A stretch of 64,000 nucleotides of DNA from an uncultured Oscillospiraceae bacterium (lineage in GTDB: Bacteria; Bacillota; Clostridia; Oscillospirales; Acutalibacteraceae), in the NCBI GenBank assembly GCA_949289045.1, contig CASEMN010000009.1, positions 23,949 to 87,948 of the forward strand. The letters are read 5' to 3'. A program made the position numbers and the translations under genes. Of the stretch, positions 53,042 through 62,055 are shown piece after piece (within the stretch, counting starts at the first letter, position 1; each line of letters opens with the position of its first letter). The notes under the pieces are model-generated. The model saw only the letters and a program-made list of their open reading frames with translations. It had not been told where the DNA came from and did not search any database.

Positions 53042-53470
53042 ATGAAGGGCAAGGCTCACGTGCTTGTCTGTGTTACTCAACAGTCAAGCTGCGAGAGGCT
53101 TATTGAGGCGGGAGCGTCAATTGCAAAGTCCCAAGATATGCAGCTGAGTGTTATCAATGTTCAGCCTGAAAAGGATTCATATTCCCCCAACCCCGAGGCG
53201 ATGGAACATCTTTACGGCGTATGTAAAAAGTTCGGAGCGGAAATGAACGTATATTTCAGTGATGCGCCGGCAGTGGTAACAGCAGTCTATGCGATGAAAA
53301 ATAACGTTAAGGTAGTTACAGCGGGATTCCCCGGAGAGCAAAGTTCAAGATTTATTGCAGAAATCAGAATGCTTCTCCCTAAAACAGTAATTACCATGGT
53401 TGATTCAGACAAGAAAATTTATAATATGATACCCGAGGCAAACAAGAGCCTTACGGGAGTAAGAGTTTAA
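53042..53470 (+). CDS. UspA-like universal stress domain protein
   Basis: The 142-residue alpha/beta protein begins VLVCVTQQSSCERLIEAG, very like the Usp domain that follows the sensor in KdpD. It continues with LSVINVQPEKD. The usual ATP-binding GxxG-9x-GS(S/T) motif is not clear near residue 100, so ATP binding is doubtful. AAGGAGGTG precedes the ATG. It is a single-gene unit. No kdp genes are in the window. Confidence 0.75.
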   Translation: MKGKAHVLVCVTQQSSCERLIEAGASIAKSQDMQLSVINVQPEKDSYSPNPEAMEHLYGVCKKFGAEMNVYFSDAPAVVTAVYAMKNNVKVVTAGFPGEQSSRFIAEIRMLLPKTVITMVDSDKKIYNMIPEANKSLTGVRV

Positions 53471-53559
53471 GACAAAAAGTCTTCATAATATATTTCGAAT
53501 ACCATTAAAAAAGCGTACAAGGTCATTTTTCTTCTTTCATATTCTCCTCAAAAAGCAGG

Positions 53560-53598
53560 CAGGACAAACACGTTGGTGTTTGCCCTGTTTGTTTTTTC
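53560..53598 (+). terminator. Terminator of the UspA-like gene
   Basis: CAGGACAAACAC pairs with GTGTTTGCCCTG around GTTG (one mismatch) and is followed by TTTGTTTTTT. Confidence 0.88.
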
Positions 53599-53617
53599 TT
53601 ATTAATTAATTTTGAGT

Positions 53618-54988
53618 TTATTCTATTCCGATTGATTTTACATTATAATATTTTGCCATCCAGAGATTAAACCACTGCTGTCTGTCATTGGTGAGATTGG
53701 CTGTTCCGCGAAGGGCGTTGTGAACATCATCAGGTCTTTTGTATCTTGTAACGGTTACGTCCTCTATTCCCTGAGCTTTCTGCTCTTCAATCTGACTTAT
53801 TTCTACAAGAACCTCTTTGTGTGTCTGAATAATACTGTCAGCAGCATGAATATAGGAAACAAGATAAATTACAGTCAAAGCAGCTGCAAGACAGACAGTA
53901 ACCAGTGAGGTATACCGCATGGGTTTAAATTTGCCTGCAAGTATTCCGGCGGAAATAATAACAAAGAATACGGAAAGAATCCATGAACGTCTTGAAAAAT
54001 CCGAAGTAGCAGCCAGAACAACAATGTTGGCGGCAGCTGCCAAACAGTAAATTATCGGCACGGATATTTCGCTGAAAAGCTCCTTAACTGAAAACTTGTT
54101 TGTAAATGCAAATACCAAAAGCGCCGCAGCCAATATAAGCACAGGAATAATCATTGATTCCTGGGTATATTTCCACATTCTCTCAAACCGTTCACTTAAA
54201 ACCTCAGCGGACAAGTTTATATCTCCGCCTCTTGCATAGTTTCCGGGTGCTGCAACAAGGAAGAGAAGTCCCGCTCCGGCGGAAAGAATTCCCGTAACAC
54301 TCCATATGCGTATACGCTTATTTCTGATAATATCCAAAAGCACAAGCAGTCCCGCAGTCATTGCCGCTGCGCCTCCTGCATTTTCATTAGTGCAGCCTGA
54401 AATAAATCCGAAAGGAATCATCCCCACCGCCGCCAGCGTTCCCCACAGGGGACTAAGCTTTTTATGAAGACAGTAACGGAAAGGAATAAGATACAGCAAA
54501 ATCAAAGTCAGCATCCAAAGATAGTTACATGAACCCGATACCCACAAAATCGACGCACCGTACTCGGGAACAAGGAACCACATGGCTGTGTAAATCATCA
54601 GCAGCCACGACGCCCTATGCTTTCTGAAATCCTTTTCCATATGGAAATAAATCAGAACTCCGCACAGTACGTAGATAAGGGAATTGAATACATCAAAAAC
54701 GTTTTTGTCAAAAAGCATGAAAAACTGTACAATGGTATGGGCTACAACCCGTCCGCCCCATATGTTATAGTGATTTACCATTGAAATAAGTATATCACCA
54801 ATTCCGCTGAGAAGCTTTGAATTCTCCGACGGCATGGGACTTTCATAAATATAATGGTATGTATAGTCATCGGCAGTGAAATCCGTGTTTAAGTTAAGAA
54901 TAAGCATCGAAACAAATACACAGAGGATAACTGCTGCTATACTTATAATCCTAAGTTTCTCAGCTTTGTTTTTTTCATTGATTTTCAT
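53618..54988 (-). CDS. Multi-spanning membrane protein (DUF6056-like)
   Basis: The roughly 456-residue protein has about eleven transmembrane segments. After the first helix it carries TADDYTYHYIYE and then NIWGGRVVAHTIVQFF. Such an acidic motif just outside the membrane is typical of GT-C-type lipid-linked glycosyltransferases, and the protein resembles DUF6056/GtrC-like families. Function in envelope sugar transfer is inference. I chose the ATG at 54988, near GGAGGG; the frame extends to 55024 and would overlap the SRPBCC gene. Confidence 0.75.
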   Translation of the reverse strand: MKINEKNKAEKLRIISIAAVILCVFVSMLILNLNTDFTADDYTYHYIYESPMPSENSKLLSGIGDILISMVNHYNIWGGRVVAHTIVQFFMLFDKNVFDVFNSLIYVLCGVLIYFHMEKDFRKHRASWLLMIYTAMWFLVPEYGASILWVSGSCNYLWMLTLILLYLIPFRYCLHKKLSPLWGTLAAVGMIPFGFISGCTNENAGGAAAMTAGLLVLLDIIRNKRIRIWSVTGILSAGAGLLFLVAAPGNYARGGDINLSAEVLSERFERMWKYTQESMIIPVLILAAALLVFAFTNKFSVKELFSEISVPIIYCLAAAANIVVLAATSDFSRRSWILSVFFVIISAGILAGKFKPMRYTSLVTVCLAAALTVIYLVSYIHAADSIIQTHKEVLVEISQIEEQKAQGIEDVTVTRYKRPDDVHNALRGTANLTNDRQQWFNLWMAKYYNVKSIGIE

Positions 54989-55020
54989 AGTTCCTAAAAC
55001 CCTCCAAAATATTTTGTCTG

Positions 55021-55428
55021 TCAAAATACAGACCGTTGCATTAGTGCTTTTTTTAAATCGTAAACAAACTGCTTCTGCTGTTTTTTTAGGTATAATTTTA
55101 CAAAGGGTTTTAAATAAAATTTCTTTGCCTCTACATGCTCAGTAAACTCAATTTCCGTTGAGTCTACCTTTTCGGTAAATACCCCGGTCCAGTGTCCTTT
55201 CATATTGGTGTTTTCCATATCGAACTCCCAGCGTTTAAAAGGTTCAGTCAGGGTAACTGTAAAAGTTGTGGGATATCCGTCCTTAGTGTATTCAATAAAC
55301 TTATTCTCGTCGATAACCTCAGTTCTGCTTAAATCACTGCGCCAGGTATAGTTTTCATAATCCAAAACCATATCCCAAACTTTTTTGACATCCCTATTTA
55401 TAACCTCTTTAATACTTGAAACCGCCAT
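55021..55428 (-). CDS. SRPBCC-family (START-like) protein
   Basis: The 135-residue protein begins AVSSIKEVINRDVKKVWDMV and continues YENYTWRSDLSRTEV, the N-terminal strand-helix pattern of SRPBCC lipid-binding-like domains. The end is basic and helical. Ligand unknown. I chose the ATG at 55428 after TAGGTG. It lies about 32 nt upstream of the DUF6056-like gene on the same strand. Confidence 0.82.
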   Translation of the reverse strand: MAVSSIKEVINRDVKKVWDMVLDYENYTWRSDLSRTEVIDENKFIEYTKDGYPTTFTVTLTEPFKRWEFDMENTNMKGHWTGVFTEKVDSTEIEFTEHVEAKKFYLKPFVKLYLKKQQKQFVYDLKKALMQRSVF

Positions 55429-55481
55429 ATTCAGCACCTACCTAAAACATAAACTTCGCTTTCAGAAATTAGGGGTTCTAA

Positions 55482-56240
55482 TTAAAATCTAACAGGAATC
55501 TCTCTTTCTCTCAGGTACTCTTTAAGCTCACCGATAGGTATTTCGTTAAAGTGGAAAAGGGACGCCGCCAGAACTGCATCCGCCTTTCCTATTGTGAAAG
55601 CATCGTAAAAGTGCTCCTTGGCTCCGGCTCCTCCGGAAGCGATTACAGGCACTCCAACGCTCTCGGAAACCGCTCTGGTAAGTTCAAGGTCATAGCCCTT
55701 TTTCTGTCCGTCGCAGTCCATACTGGTGAGAAGGATTTCTCCCGCTCCCCTTTTCACGGCTTCCTGCGCCCATTTTACCGCATCAATACCCGTAGGTATT
55801 CTGCCGCCATTGAGATACACTTCCCAACCGCCCTCGGCTCTGCGCTTTGCGTCTATTGCACACACAACGCACTGACTGCCGAATTTATATGCAGCGTCGT
55901 TAATAAGCTGAGGATTTCGTACTGCCGCTGAGTTAACGGAGATTTTATCTGCACCTGCTCTTAAAAGCTGTGTAAAATCTTCAACAGATGATATGCCTCC
56001 CCCTACGGTAAAGGGAATGAAAATAGAATCCGCCACTCTGCGGACTATATCTACCATTGTTCCCCTGCCCTCATGGGTTGCGGTTATATCAAGGAGCACA
56101 AGTTCGTCGGCTCCCTTTTTATCGTACTCTATTGCACATTCAACGGGATCGCCTGCATCACGGAGATTTACAAAGCTTACTCCCTTTACAACTCGTCCCA
56201 TTTTTACGTCAAGACATGGAATTATTCTTTTAGCATACAT
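55482..56240 (-). CDS. hisF: Imidazole glycerol phosphate synthase subunit HisF
   Basis: HisF forms imidazole glycerol phosphate and AICAR from PRFAR and ammonia supplied by HisH. The 252-residue TIM barrel begins [20 protein letters not shown] with the catalytic aspartate, followed by [21 protein letters not shown] and [10 protein letters not shown] chose the ATG at 56240 after TGGAGGTTC. It starts 1 nt past hisH, so the two subunits are translationally coupled. Confidence 0.97.
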   Translation of the reverse strand: MYAKRIIPCLDVKMGRVVKGVSFVNLRDAGDPVECAIEYDKKGADELVLLDITATHEGRGTMVDIVRRVADSIFIPFTVGGGISSVEDFTQLLRAGADKISVNSAAVRNPQLINDAAYKFGSQCVVCAIDAKRRAEGGWEVYLNGGRIPTGIDAVKWAQEAVKRGAGEILLTSMDCDGQKKGYDLELTRAVSESVGVPVIASGGAGAKEHFYDAFTIGKADAVLAASLFHFNEIPIGELKEYLREREIPVRF

Positions 56241-56241
56241 A

Positions 56242-56859
56242 TTAAAGAACCTCCATTCCCGCAAAATTACGAAGCATATTAAGTCCTACGCTGCCGCTTT
56301 TCTCGGGGTGAAACTGCACGGCACAGAGATTTCCCTTTTTAACGGCTGCATCTATTACTGTTGAACCGTAAACAGTACGTGCCGCAACCTCTTCGGGATT
56401 ATCAGCGGTAAGATAGTAGGAATGGACAAAATATACATAGTCGCCGTCCTTCGCCGAAGCAAAAACTCCATCATGCTGTTTCACTTCAAGGGAGTTCCAG
56501 CCCATATGGGGAACTTTTATGCCCTCTTCCAATGGAATTTTTCTGATTTTTCCCTTTAATATACCGAGTCCCTTTGCTCCGGGGGATTCCTCAGACTCTT
56601 CAAAAAGCAGATGAAGTCCGAGGCATATTCCGAGGAAGGGCTTTCCGCTGAGGGCTGCCTCTTTTACCGCATAGGTAAGTCCGCTTTTATGCATTGAGTC
56701 CATAGCATCGCCGAAAGAGCCCACTCCCGGCAAAATGACCTTATCCGCCTTTTCTATCTCTCCGGCATCTTTTGTTATAATACATGGTGCACCGATAAAA
56801 TCCAAAGCTTTTCTAACGCTTTGAAGATTTCCTGCACCGTAATCTACAACAGCAATCAT
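56242..56859 (-). CDS. hisH: Imidazole glycerol phosphate synthase subunit HisH
   Basis: The 205-residue class I glutamine amidotransferase supplies ammonia to HisF. It has [12 protein letters not shown] at the start, [11 protein letters not shown], the nucleophile elbow [11 protein letters not shown], and HPEKSG with the catalytic His-Glu pair. It heads a two-gene hisH-hisF unit; no other his genes lie in the window. Confidence 0.97.
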   Translation of the reverse strand: MIAVVDYGAGNLQSVRKALDFIGAPCIITKDAGEIEKADKVILPGVGSFGDAMDSMHKSGLTYAVKEAALSGKPFLGICLGLHLLFEESEESPGAKGLGILKGKIRKIPLEEGIKVPHMGWNSLEVKQHDGVFASAKDGDYVYFVHSYYLTADNPEEVAARTVYGSTVIDAAVKKGNLCAVQFHPEKSGSVGLNMLRNFAGMEVL

Positions 56860-57078
56860 TTACAGCACCGCTTTTCCTTAGTAATTGGTTAAATCATTCT
56901 GAAATTTATTCTAACATAAAAGCATATACTCAACAAGAATAAATTTGATAAAATCCCTCTGCGCCGTTATTTTTAGCTTTTTAAACGAAAACCAAAACCA
57001 ATATGCTTCTATTTTATAATGTAATGGTATGAAAGGCTCCTGCTAACAAGCATGGGAGAGCATCAGCCTAAATCCAGA

Positions 57079-57107
57079 TTGACAAAAAGAGGCAAGTTTG
57101 ATAAAAT
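57079..57107 (+). promoter_or_regulatory. Promoter of tRNA-Ser
   Basis: TTGACA (57079-57084) and TAAAAT (57102-57107) are 17 nt apart, 65 nt before the tRNA. Just upstream, at about 57030-57057, GGCTCCTGCT pairs with AGCATGGGAG, a stable hairpin of unknown role in the 313-nt gap after hisH. Confidence 0.7.
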
Positions 57108-57172
57108 CAAAAGTACCTTTGAAGTTTTCTGAACTTCTATGGCATACATTTTCTATACTATTTATATATTAT

Positions 57173-57258
57173 GGAGAGTTGTCCGAGTGGTCGAAGGTGC
57201 AGCACTCGAAATGCTGTGTACGCAAGTACCTAGGGTTCGAATCCCTAACTCTCCGCCA
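57173..57258 (+). tRNA. tRNA-Ser(CGA)
   Basis: The 86-nt class II tRNA has acceptor GGAGAGT/ACTCTCC, discriminator G and an encoded CCA. The anticodon loop CTCGAAA gives CGA, which reads TCG. The long variable arm is TGTACGCAAGTACC and the T-arm is TAGGG-TTCGAAT-CCCTA. Confidence 0.95.
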
Positions 57259-57284
57259 ATGCGGCTTTGTCCGCAAATTAAAAG

Positions 57285-57313
57285 CCGCAAAGATTACTCT
57301 TTGCGGTTTTTTG
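57285..57313 (+). terminator. Terminator of tRNA-Ser
   Basis: CCGCAAAG pairs with CTTTGCGG around ATTACT, followed by TTTTTTG. A competing hairpin (GCGGCTTT with AAAGCCGC, 57261-57288) lies just before it. Confidence 0.9.
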
Positions 57314-57345
57314 TCTAAATAAATCTCCTAAAAAGAAGTGATGAT

Positions 57346-57780
57346 ATGTTCTACCGTGAGGATTGGATTATTAAACAGATCGAAACTTTGATTGCCGCTC
57401 TTATTGATGCTGTTTTTAAAAACAAATCATCAGAAAAAACATATGTACAGGAGCAAAATACTATAGACGAGCTTATTGAGAAAAATAAAATATGCGAAGC
57501 TGAGAATTTTATTTTTGAAAGAGCAAAGCTTGAAGGGACTGTAAATGACAGTGAATTTTTGCTTACCGTTCTTCATTTTTATCAAAGGCTCAACAATATG
57601 AGCGAGGAGGATTTAAACGCCGCTGGATTTTCCCATGATGAAATCAAAGATGGGCTAATTGATTTCTTTTCAAAGTACTGTGGTGATGAAAAAATAAAGG
57701 GTATAATTGAAAATGCGTATCTTGATGACATTATAGCCACAAGTACACAGGCAAATGAAAAAGAAGATGATTCAATATAA
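57346..57780 (+). CDS. DUF6483-like protein
   Basis: The 144-residue acidic, helical protein begins YREDWIIKQIETLIAALIDA, the N-terminal pattern of DUF6483 proteins (D-W-I-x-R-Q-I-E). A TPR-like helix pair follows around residues 45-95. Function unknown. AGAAGTGATGAT lies before the ATG. It is alone on the plus strand between tRNA-Ser and a bidirectional terminator. Confidence 0.72.
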   Translation: MFYREDWIIKQIETLIAALIDAVFKNKSSEKTYVQEQNTIDELIEKNKICEAENFIFERAKLEGTVNDSEFLLTVLHFYQRLNNMSEEDLNAAGFSHDEIKDGLIDFFSKYCGDEKIKGIIENAYLDDIIATSTQANEKEDDSI

Positions 57781-57852
57781 ATGCTATATGCCAACATTTT
57801 AAATATGTATTTATTTCAGTAATATTTTATGAATATAGACTTACAAAATACA

Positions 57853-57894
57853 AACTCACCTACTCTTTGAATAACATTTAAGAGCAGGTGAGTT
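57853..57894. terminator. Bidirectional terminator
   Basis: AACTCACCTACTCTT pairs with AAGAGCAGGTGAGTT (one mismatch). It serves the rightward DUF6483-like gene and the leftward bcp. Confidence 0.85.
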
Positions 57895-57922
57895 TTATAT
57901 TAACAATAATACTGACTTGGTT

Positions 57923-58387
57923 TTATTCTTGTCCTTTAAGATACTCCAGCACCTGACCTGCATTAAGGTCGGGCTTTACCTTTTCCCATACCTTTTCTAT
58001 AATTCCGTTTTCGTCAATGAGAAAAGTAGTGCGTACTACGCCCATTGAAACTTTACCGTACATCTTCTTTTCTTGCCATACTCCATAGGCCTTTATAGCT
58101 TCCAGCTCCTTGTCCGAAAGCAGAGTAAAGGGAAGAGAATATTTCTCGGTGAAATTGATGTGGGATTTTTCGCTGTCCTTGCTCACACCGATAACCTTTG
58201 CTCCGAGAGCTTCAATCTCAGCATTTGCGGCGGCAAATGCCTGAGCCTGCCTTGAACATCCCGGAGTGTTGTCTCTCGGATAAAAATACAGCACGATCTT
58301 TTTTCCTTTAAGACTTTCAAGGCTTACGGGATTTGAATCCTTATCGGGCAAAACAAATGATGGAGCTTTATCTCCCTGTTTAAGCAT
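57923..58387 (-). CDS. bcp: Bcp-type peroxiredoxin with a single cysteine
   Basis: Bcp/PrxQ enzymes reduce hydroperoxides with thiol donors. The 154-residue protein has the peroxidatic cysteine in YPRDNTPGCSRQAQAF. In typical Bcp the resolving cysteine lies five residues later (CxxxxC); here that position is Gln, and no other cysteine occurs in the protein. It would therefore act as a one-cysteine peroxiredoxin with an outside thiol. AAGGAGG precedes the ATG. It is the last gene of a leftward run from galE's neighbour HD gene onward. Confidence 0.92.
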   Translation of the reverse strand: MLKQGDKAPSFVLPDKDSNPVSLESLKGKKIVLYFYPRDNTPGCSRQAQAFAAANAEIEALGAKVIGVSKDSEKSHINFTEKYSLPFTLLSDKELEAIKAYGVWQEKKMYGKVSMGVVRTTFLIDENGIIEKVWEKVKPDLNAGQVLEYLKGQE

Positions 58388-58411
58388 AATTTTTTCCTCC
58401 TTGAAATATAA

Positions 58412-58999
58412 TCAGAATTTTAAAACTTCCAGTTTATCTTTTTCGGTTATGGGACGCAGAACCCGGCAGGGATTTCCTGCGGCAACTACTCCGGCAGGTA
58501 TATCCTTTGTAACAACGCTTCCCGCTCCTATAACAGAACCTTCTCCGATTGTAACTCCGCCGCAGATTGTAGCGTTTGCTCCAATCCAGACATTATCTTT
58601 GATTGTAATTGGCGACGATGTGCCTACACCCATACTGCGCTGAACCGGATCAATTGAATGACCCGCACAGGCGATGCATACTCCCGGAGCTATAAACACA
58701 TTTGCTCCTATTGAAACCGGGGATGTGTCGAGAATCACACAGTTATAGTTTATAACGGTAAGCCCATGGGTATGTATATTGAATCCGTAATCACAGCGAA
58801 AGGACGGCTCTATAAATGTCAGCGGATGACAGGTGCCGAAAAGCTTCTGCAAAATTTCGCTCCGCTTTTCCTTCTCCCATGGAGCGGTTTTATTATATTC
58901 CCAGCAGAGAGTCTTTGCGTTATCCTGAAGATGAGTCGGCATATCGGTATGATTTGAACAGTAACTGTTCTGTGATTTCATAATTTCCAGTAAATCCAT
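58412..58999 (-). CDS. Sugar O-acetyltransferase (maltose/galactoside type)
   Basis: The 195-residue protein has an N-terminal helical cap (KTLCWEYNKTAPWEKEKR, shown in part) and a left-handed beta-helix with hexapeptide repeats (VWIGANATICGGVTIG, IGAGSVVTKDIP). The catalytic histidine region reads CAGHSID. It matches Maa/LacA-type acetyl-CoA-dependent enzymes; the natural acceptor is unclear. AAAGGATAGG precedes the ATG. Confidence 0.93.
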   Translation of the reverse strand: MDLLEIMKSQNSYCSNHTDMPTHLQDNAKTLCWEYNKTAPWEKEKRSEILQKLFGTCHPLTFIEPSFRCDYGFNIHTHGLTVINYNCVILDTSPVSIGANVFIAPGVCIACAGHSIDPVQRSMGVGTSSPITIKDNVWIGANATICGGVTIGEGSVIGAGSVVTKDIPAGVVAAGNPCRVLRPITEKDKLEVLKF

Positions 59000-59008
59000 T
59001 TTTACTAC

Positions 59009-59653
59009 CTATCCTTTAAGCTTTTTAACAAGCTTTTCTGCTTTTCGTTTTGCCGAGTTCCTTGTATTGGTTAAATTGTTTGCCGCAAAATTAAGCATCT
59101 CTTGTCGGTACGGTGAGTTCTTGCCGATTTTTTCGAAAACCTCCATAACCTTTCCCGCTGCTACGTTTCGGCATTCATCAGAAGGCTTTCCCTTATGAAT
59201 GAAAACCCTTTCACTGATTTCAAAAAGCGGCGGTATAAGCTTTTCTTCCAGTGACGGAAAAACGGATATTATCTTCGGTATTCCTTTGACAGCATTTCCG
59301 AATTCGGCAATATTTGTTGAATAGAGAAAAGGAATATAATCCTCTATAAGAAGTTCCAGTGTTTTGTCTCTGCTAAGAACGGAAAGATTTGCACAGGTAA
59401 CTATATTACCCAGCCGTATAAATGTATTTTCACTTTTGAGCAGTGAAAATATTTCTGTTTCAATTCCCTCAAAAAGCTTTGGATTATGTCCGCTTATGCT
59501 TCTAACAGCCTTTTCCGCAGCGAATTTTACAGCGGAAGGTTCAGTGCTCTCAATTTCGATAAGACTTTTAAGAATATCCGGTTCTTTCTGTACCAATAAA
59601 GTAAAATCTGCTTTATTTTCTTTCAGAAGATTTAAAATCTCCTGTATTTCCAT
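59009..59653 (-). CDS. HEAT/ARM-like helical protein
   Basis: The 214-residue protein is all helical with repeating 35-40-residue helix pairs, for example AVKFAAEKAVRSISG and ENTFIRLGNIVTCANL, resembling HEAT repeats. It ends with a basic helix (KRKAEKLVKKLKG). I do not recognise a family. It lies 3 nt after the methyltransferase gene and 9 nt before the acetyltransferase gene, so it is co-transcribed with both. Confidence 0.65.
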   Translation of the reverse strand: MEIQEILNLLKENKADFTLLVQKEPDILKSLIEIESTEPSAVKFAAEKAVRSISGHNPKLFEGIETEIFSLLKSENTFIRLGNIVTCANLSVLSRDKTLELLIEDYIPFLYSTNIAEFGNAVKGIPKIISVFPSLEEKLIPPLFEISERVFIHKGKPSDECRNVAAGKVMEVFEKIGKNSPYRQEMLNFAANNLTNTRNSAKRKAEKLVKKLKG

Positions 59654-59655
59654 TT

Positions 59656-60411
59656 TTATTCCTTCTCAGCTTTGATTCTTATTCTAACGTAATCAACAAA
59701 CCACTTTCCGTTTTTGTAAAGCCTTTCCTTGAGGGCGGAAACAGCCTCGTTTATTATTTCATCTGACTGTTCACTTTCCATATTCTCAAAGGGAGTTTTG
59801 ATAAACATTCTTATCCAGTTTTCGAGCCCTTGCTGAGTATTCTGCTCTGTAGGACGGTTAAACAGTACGGCATATGTAACCTTAAGACCATATTTTTCCA
59901 GTATGGGGGTATACTCACCTATTGATGGGAAATAAAAAGTTCTGGGATATATAAGTCCACGCTTTCTGAAAGCTGTTTCAAGGGCAGAATGAACCGCTTC
60001 ACAGTTTCCTTTTCCTCCAAATTCGCACACAAACTGACCATTGCTTTTCAATTGAGATGAGATATTACTTATTGTTTTTTCCTGTTTATCTGCATCAATC
60101 CAGTGCAGCATGGCATTTGAGAAAATCACATCTGCTTTCTCTTGCAAATCAAATTCTGCTGCATCCGCCATGACAAAATCGAAATTTGAATGAAGCTTTT
60201 TTGCCGTTTTTATCATATCTTCAGAGGCGTCGATACCTAAAACTCTATATCCTTTTTCAACAAGCTTTTCTGTTAGGCATCCGTTACCGCATCCTAAATC
60301 AATTGCCATACCGTTTTCAGAAGTATCAACCAGATTTAAAACGTCTTCACCGTATCGGCCTACAAAACTAAAATTTTTTAAATAATTTTCGCTATCCCAC
60401 TTAATATTCAT
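59656..60411 (-). CDS. Class I SAM-dependent methyltransferase
   Basis: The 251-residue protein has AIDLGCGNGCLTEKLV (motif I), VLGIDASEDMI (motif II) and DVIFSNAMLHWI (motif IV/post). The arrangement with a C-terminal helical cap resembles trans-aconitate methyltransferase (Tam) relatives. The true substrate is unknown. ATGGAGGTAA precedes the ATG, and rsmA lies 15 nt upstream. Confidence 0.85.
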   Translation of the reverse strand: MNIKWDSENYLKNFSFVGRYGEDVLNLVDTSENGMAIDLGCGNGCLTEKLVEKGYRVLGIDASEDMIKTAKKLHSNFDFVMADAAEFDLQEKADVIFSNAMLHWIDADKQEKTISNISSQLKSNGQFVCEFGGKGNCEAVHSALETAFRKRGLIYPRTFYFPSIGEYTPILEKYGLKVTYAVLFNRPTEQNTQQGLENWIRMFIKTPFENMESEQSDEIINEAVSALKERLYKNGKWFVDYVRIRIKAEKE

Positions 60412-60426
60412 AAAATTACCTCCATG

Positions 60427-61284
60427 TTATTTTTCGGAAACTATCTTGCATATATCCGTCAGATTTTCCATTGTGAGCTTTTCGCCTCTTACGGTTGGAG
60501 GAAGTCCTGTTTCTTCTAAAGCTTTGTATATACTCTCTTTATCTATAGCGGTTCCTGAAGATACCGCGTTTACAAAGGTTTTTCTCCTTTGGGCAAAGGC
60601 TGCTTTTACAACGGAAAAGAACAGCTTTTCATCGACTCCCTCGAATTCAGGCTTTTCCTGTATTTCAAGCTCAATAACGGCGCTGTCAACTTTGGGTTCC
60701 GGCATAAACGAACCTCTTGAAACAGTGAAAAGCTTTCTCGGCACTGAATATCTGTTTACGGCAACTGTAACCGCTCCTGACTCCCTCGAACCTACCTCGG
60801 CACAGAGCCTGTCCGCCGCTTCTTTCTGAACCATTACTACAATCCTTTTAAGGGGAAGTCTGCTTTCGAGCAAACGCATAATTACAGGTGAAGTTATATA
60901 GTACGGGAGATTGGCACAGACGGAAACCTCCATACCCTGAAACTTTTCTTCAATAAGCTTATTTAAATCTATTTTCATTATATCGTCATTTACGACCTCT
61001 GCATTGGGAAACTCAGCGAGGGTTTCATCTAAAACCGGAAGAAGTCTTTTATCAAGCTCTACGGATACAACCTTTTTAGCTCTCTTTGCTAATTCGCAGG
61101 TAAGTACGCCTACTCCTGCTCCAACCTCTATAATTCCCGTGTTGTCGTTTTGCACGGCATACTCAGCCATACGGGGACATACCGACGGATTTACAAGAAA
61201 GTTTTGTCCCAGTGCTTTTGAAAACGTAAAGCCGTGTCGGGTTAAAAGATCTTTTATAACGCCTATATCAGAAAGTCTTTCCAT
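60427..61284 (-). CDS. rsmA: 16S rRNA dimethyladenosine transferase
   Basis: RsmA (KsgA) dimethylates two adjacent adenines near the 3' end of 16S rRNA. The 285 residues have KALGQNFLVNPSV, IEVGAGVGVLTCEL, NLPYYITSPVI and a C-terminal helical domain. AAAGGTGAATT precedes the ATG. It lies 26 nt after the HD-domain gene. Confidence 0.96.
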   Translation of the reverse strand: MERLSDIGVIKDLLTRHGFTFSKALGQNFLVNPSVCPRMAEYAVQNDNTGIIEVGAGVGVLTCELAKRAKKVVSVELDKRLLPVLDETLAEFPNAEVVNDDIMKIDLNKLIEEKFQGMEVSVCANLPYYITSPVIMRLLESRLPLKRIVVMVQKEAADRLCAEVGSRESGAVTVAVNRYSVPRKLFTVSRGSFMPEPKVDSAVIELEIQEKPEFEGVDEKLFFSVVKAAFAQRRKTFVNAVSSGTAIDKESIYKALEETGLPPTVRGEKLTMENLTDICKIVSEK

Positions 61285-61310
61285 TTAATTCACCTTTAAA
61301 GAAAAATTTA

Positions 61311-61970
61311 TTAAAGCAGCCTTGTGTGGTTAATAATAAGCTCAAAGTTAAGTCCCAGCTTTTCCGCTGCTTCACGGCAGAGAACCATACGCTCAAGAAA
61401 AATTTCAAAATAATCCATAACAGCACAGATTCCCGTATCTATATCTATTTGCAGAACTATTATTTTCTTATCGCTGTAAAGTTCAAGGTCAGCTTTTCTT
61501 GCGGCATAGTTTACCCTGTCATGGATATCCTTTGAAATAACCGCAGTTTTTCTCACCCTGGAACGGCGAACATCGCTTTTATCGGCGATTATGAGAGCTG
61601 CCGCAATGGGAGAAACGGGAAATGCCGTTTTCTCATCGTGATAACCTATTGCGGAAACTATCTGTGCCGTCTCCTCAGGAGTAAAATCAAGTCTCGAAAG
61701 TATCTCAAATGCCATGGAGGCTCCGCTTTGTGCGTGTCCATGACGGTTGATGAGATTGCCTATATCGTGCATATATCCTGCGATTTTGGCAAGGGTACAG
61801 GTTTTTTCATCGTATCCGAGCCCCTGCAAAATCATGGAAGCTCTTTCGCTAGCTACGGCAACATGGGCAAAGCCATGCTCAGTTATGCCGACTTCTCCCA
61901 AAACCTCGTTGCTTTTTTCAATATAAGTGCGTATTTCCTCATTTTTTCTGATTTCTTCAAAGCTAAGCAT
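61311..61970 (-). CDS. HD-domain phosphohydrolase-like protein
   Basis: The 219-residue protein carries H-HD-H-D-like motifs: [29 protein letters not shown] and GYHDEKTAF, then [13 protein letters not shown]. This fits HD metal-dependent phosphohydrolases acting on nucleotides; the substrate is unknown. I chose the ATG at 61970, 5 nt after TGGAGG; the longer frame would overlap the galE promoter and start. It is the first gene of a leftward group running to bcp. Confidence 0.85.
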   Translation of the reverse strand: MLSFEEIRKNEEIRTYIEKSNEVLGEVGITEHGFAHVAVASERASMILQGLGYDEKTCTLAKIAGYMHDIGNLINRHGHAQSGASMAFEILSRLDFTPEETAQIVSAIGYHDEKTAFPVSPIAAALIIADKSDVRRSRVRKTAVISKDIHDRVNYAARKADLELYSDKKIIVLQIDIDTGICAVMDYFEIFLERMVLCREAAEKLGLNFELIINHTRLL

Positions 61971-61996
61971 AATTTCCTCCAATTCTTTCGGTGTTA

Positions 61997-62025
61997 TGGA
62001 CATTTTCCCACTTGTGATATATAAT
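61997..62025 (+). promoter_or_regulatory. galE promoter
   Basis: TGGACA (61997-62002) and TATAAT (62020-62025) are 17 nt apart, 30 nt before the galE start, in the divergent gap to the HD-domain gene. Confidence 0.75.
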
Positions 62026-62055
62026 AAGTTTAGAAAATTTAAGGGGGTAATACCA

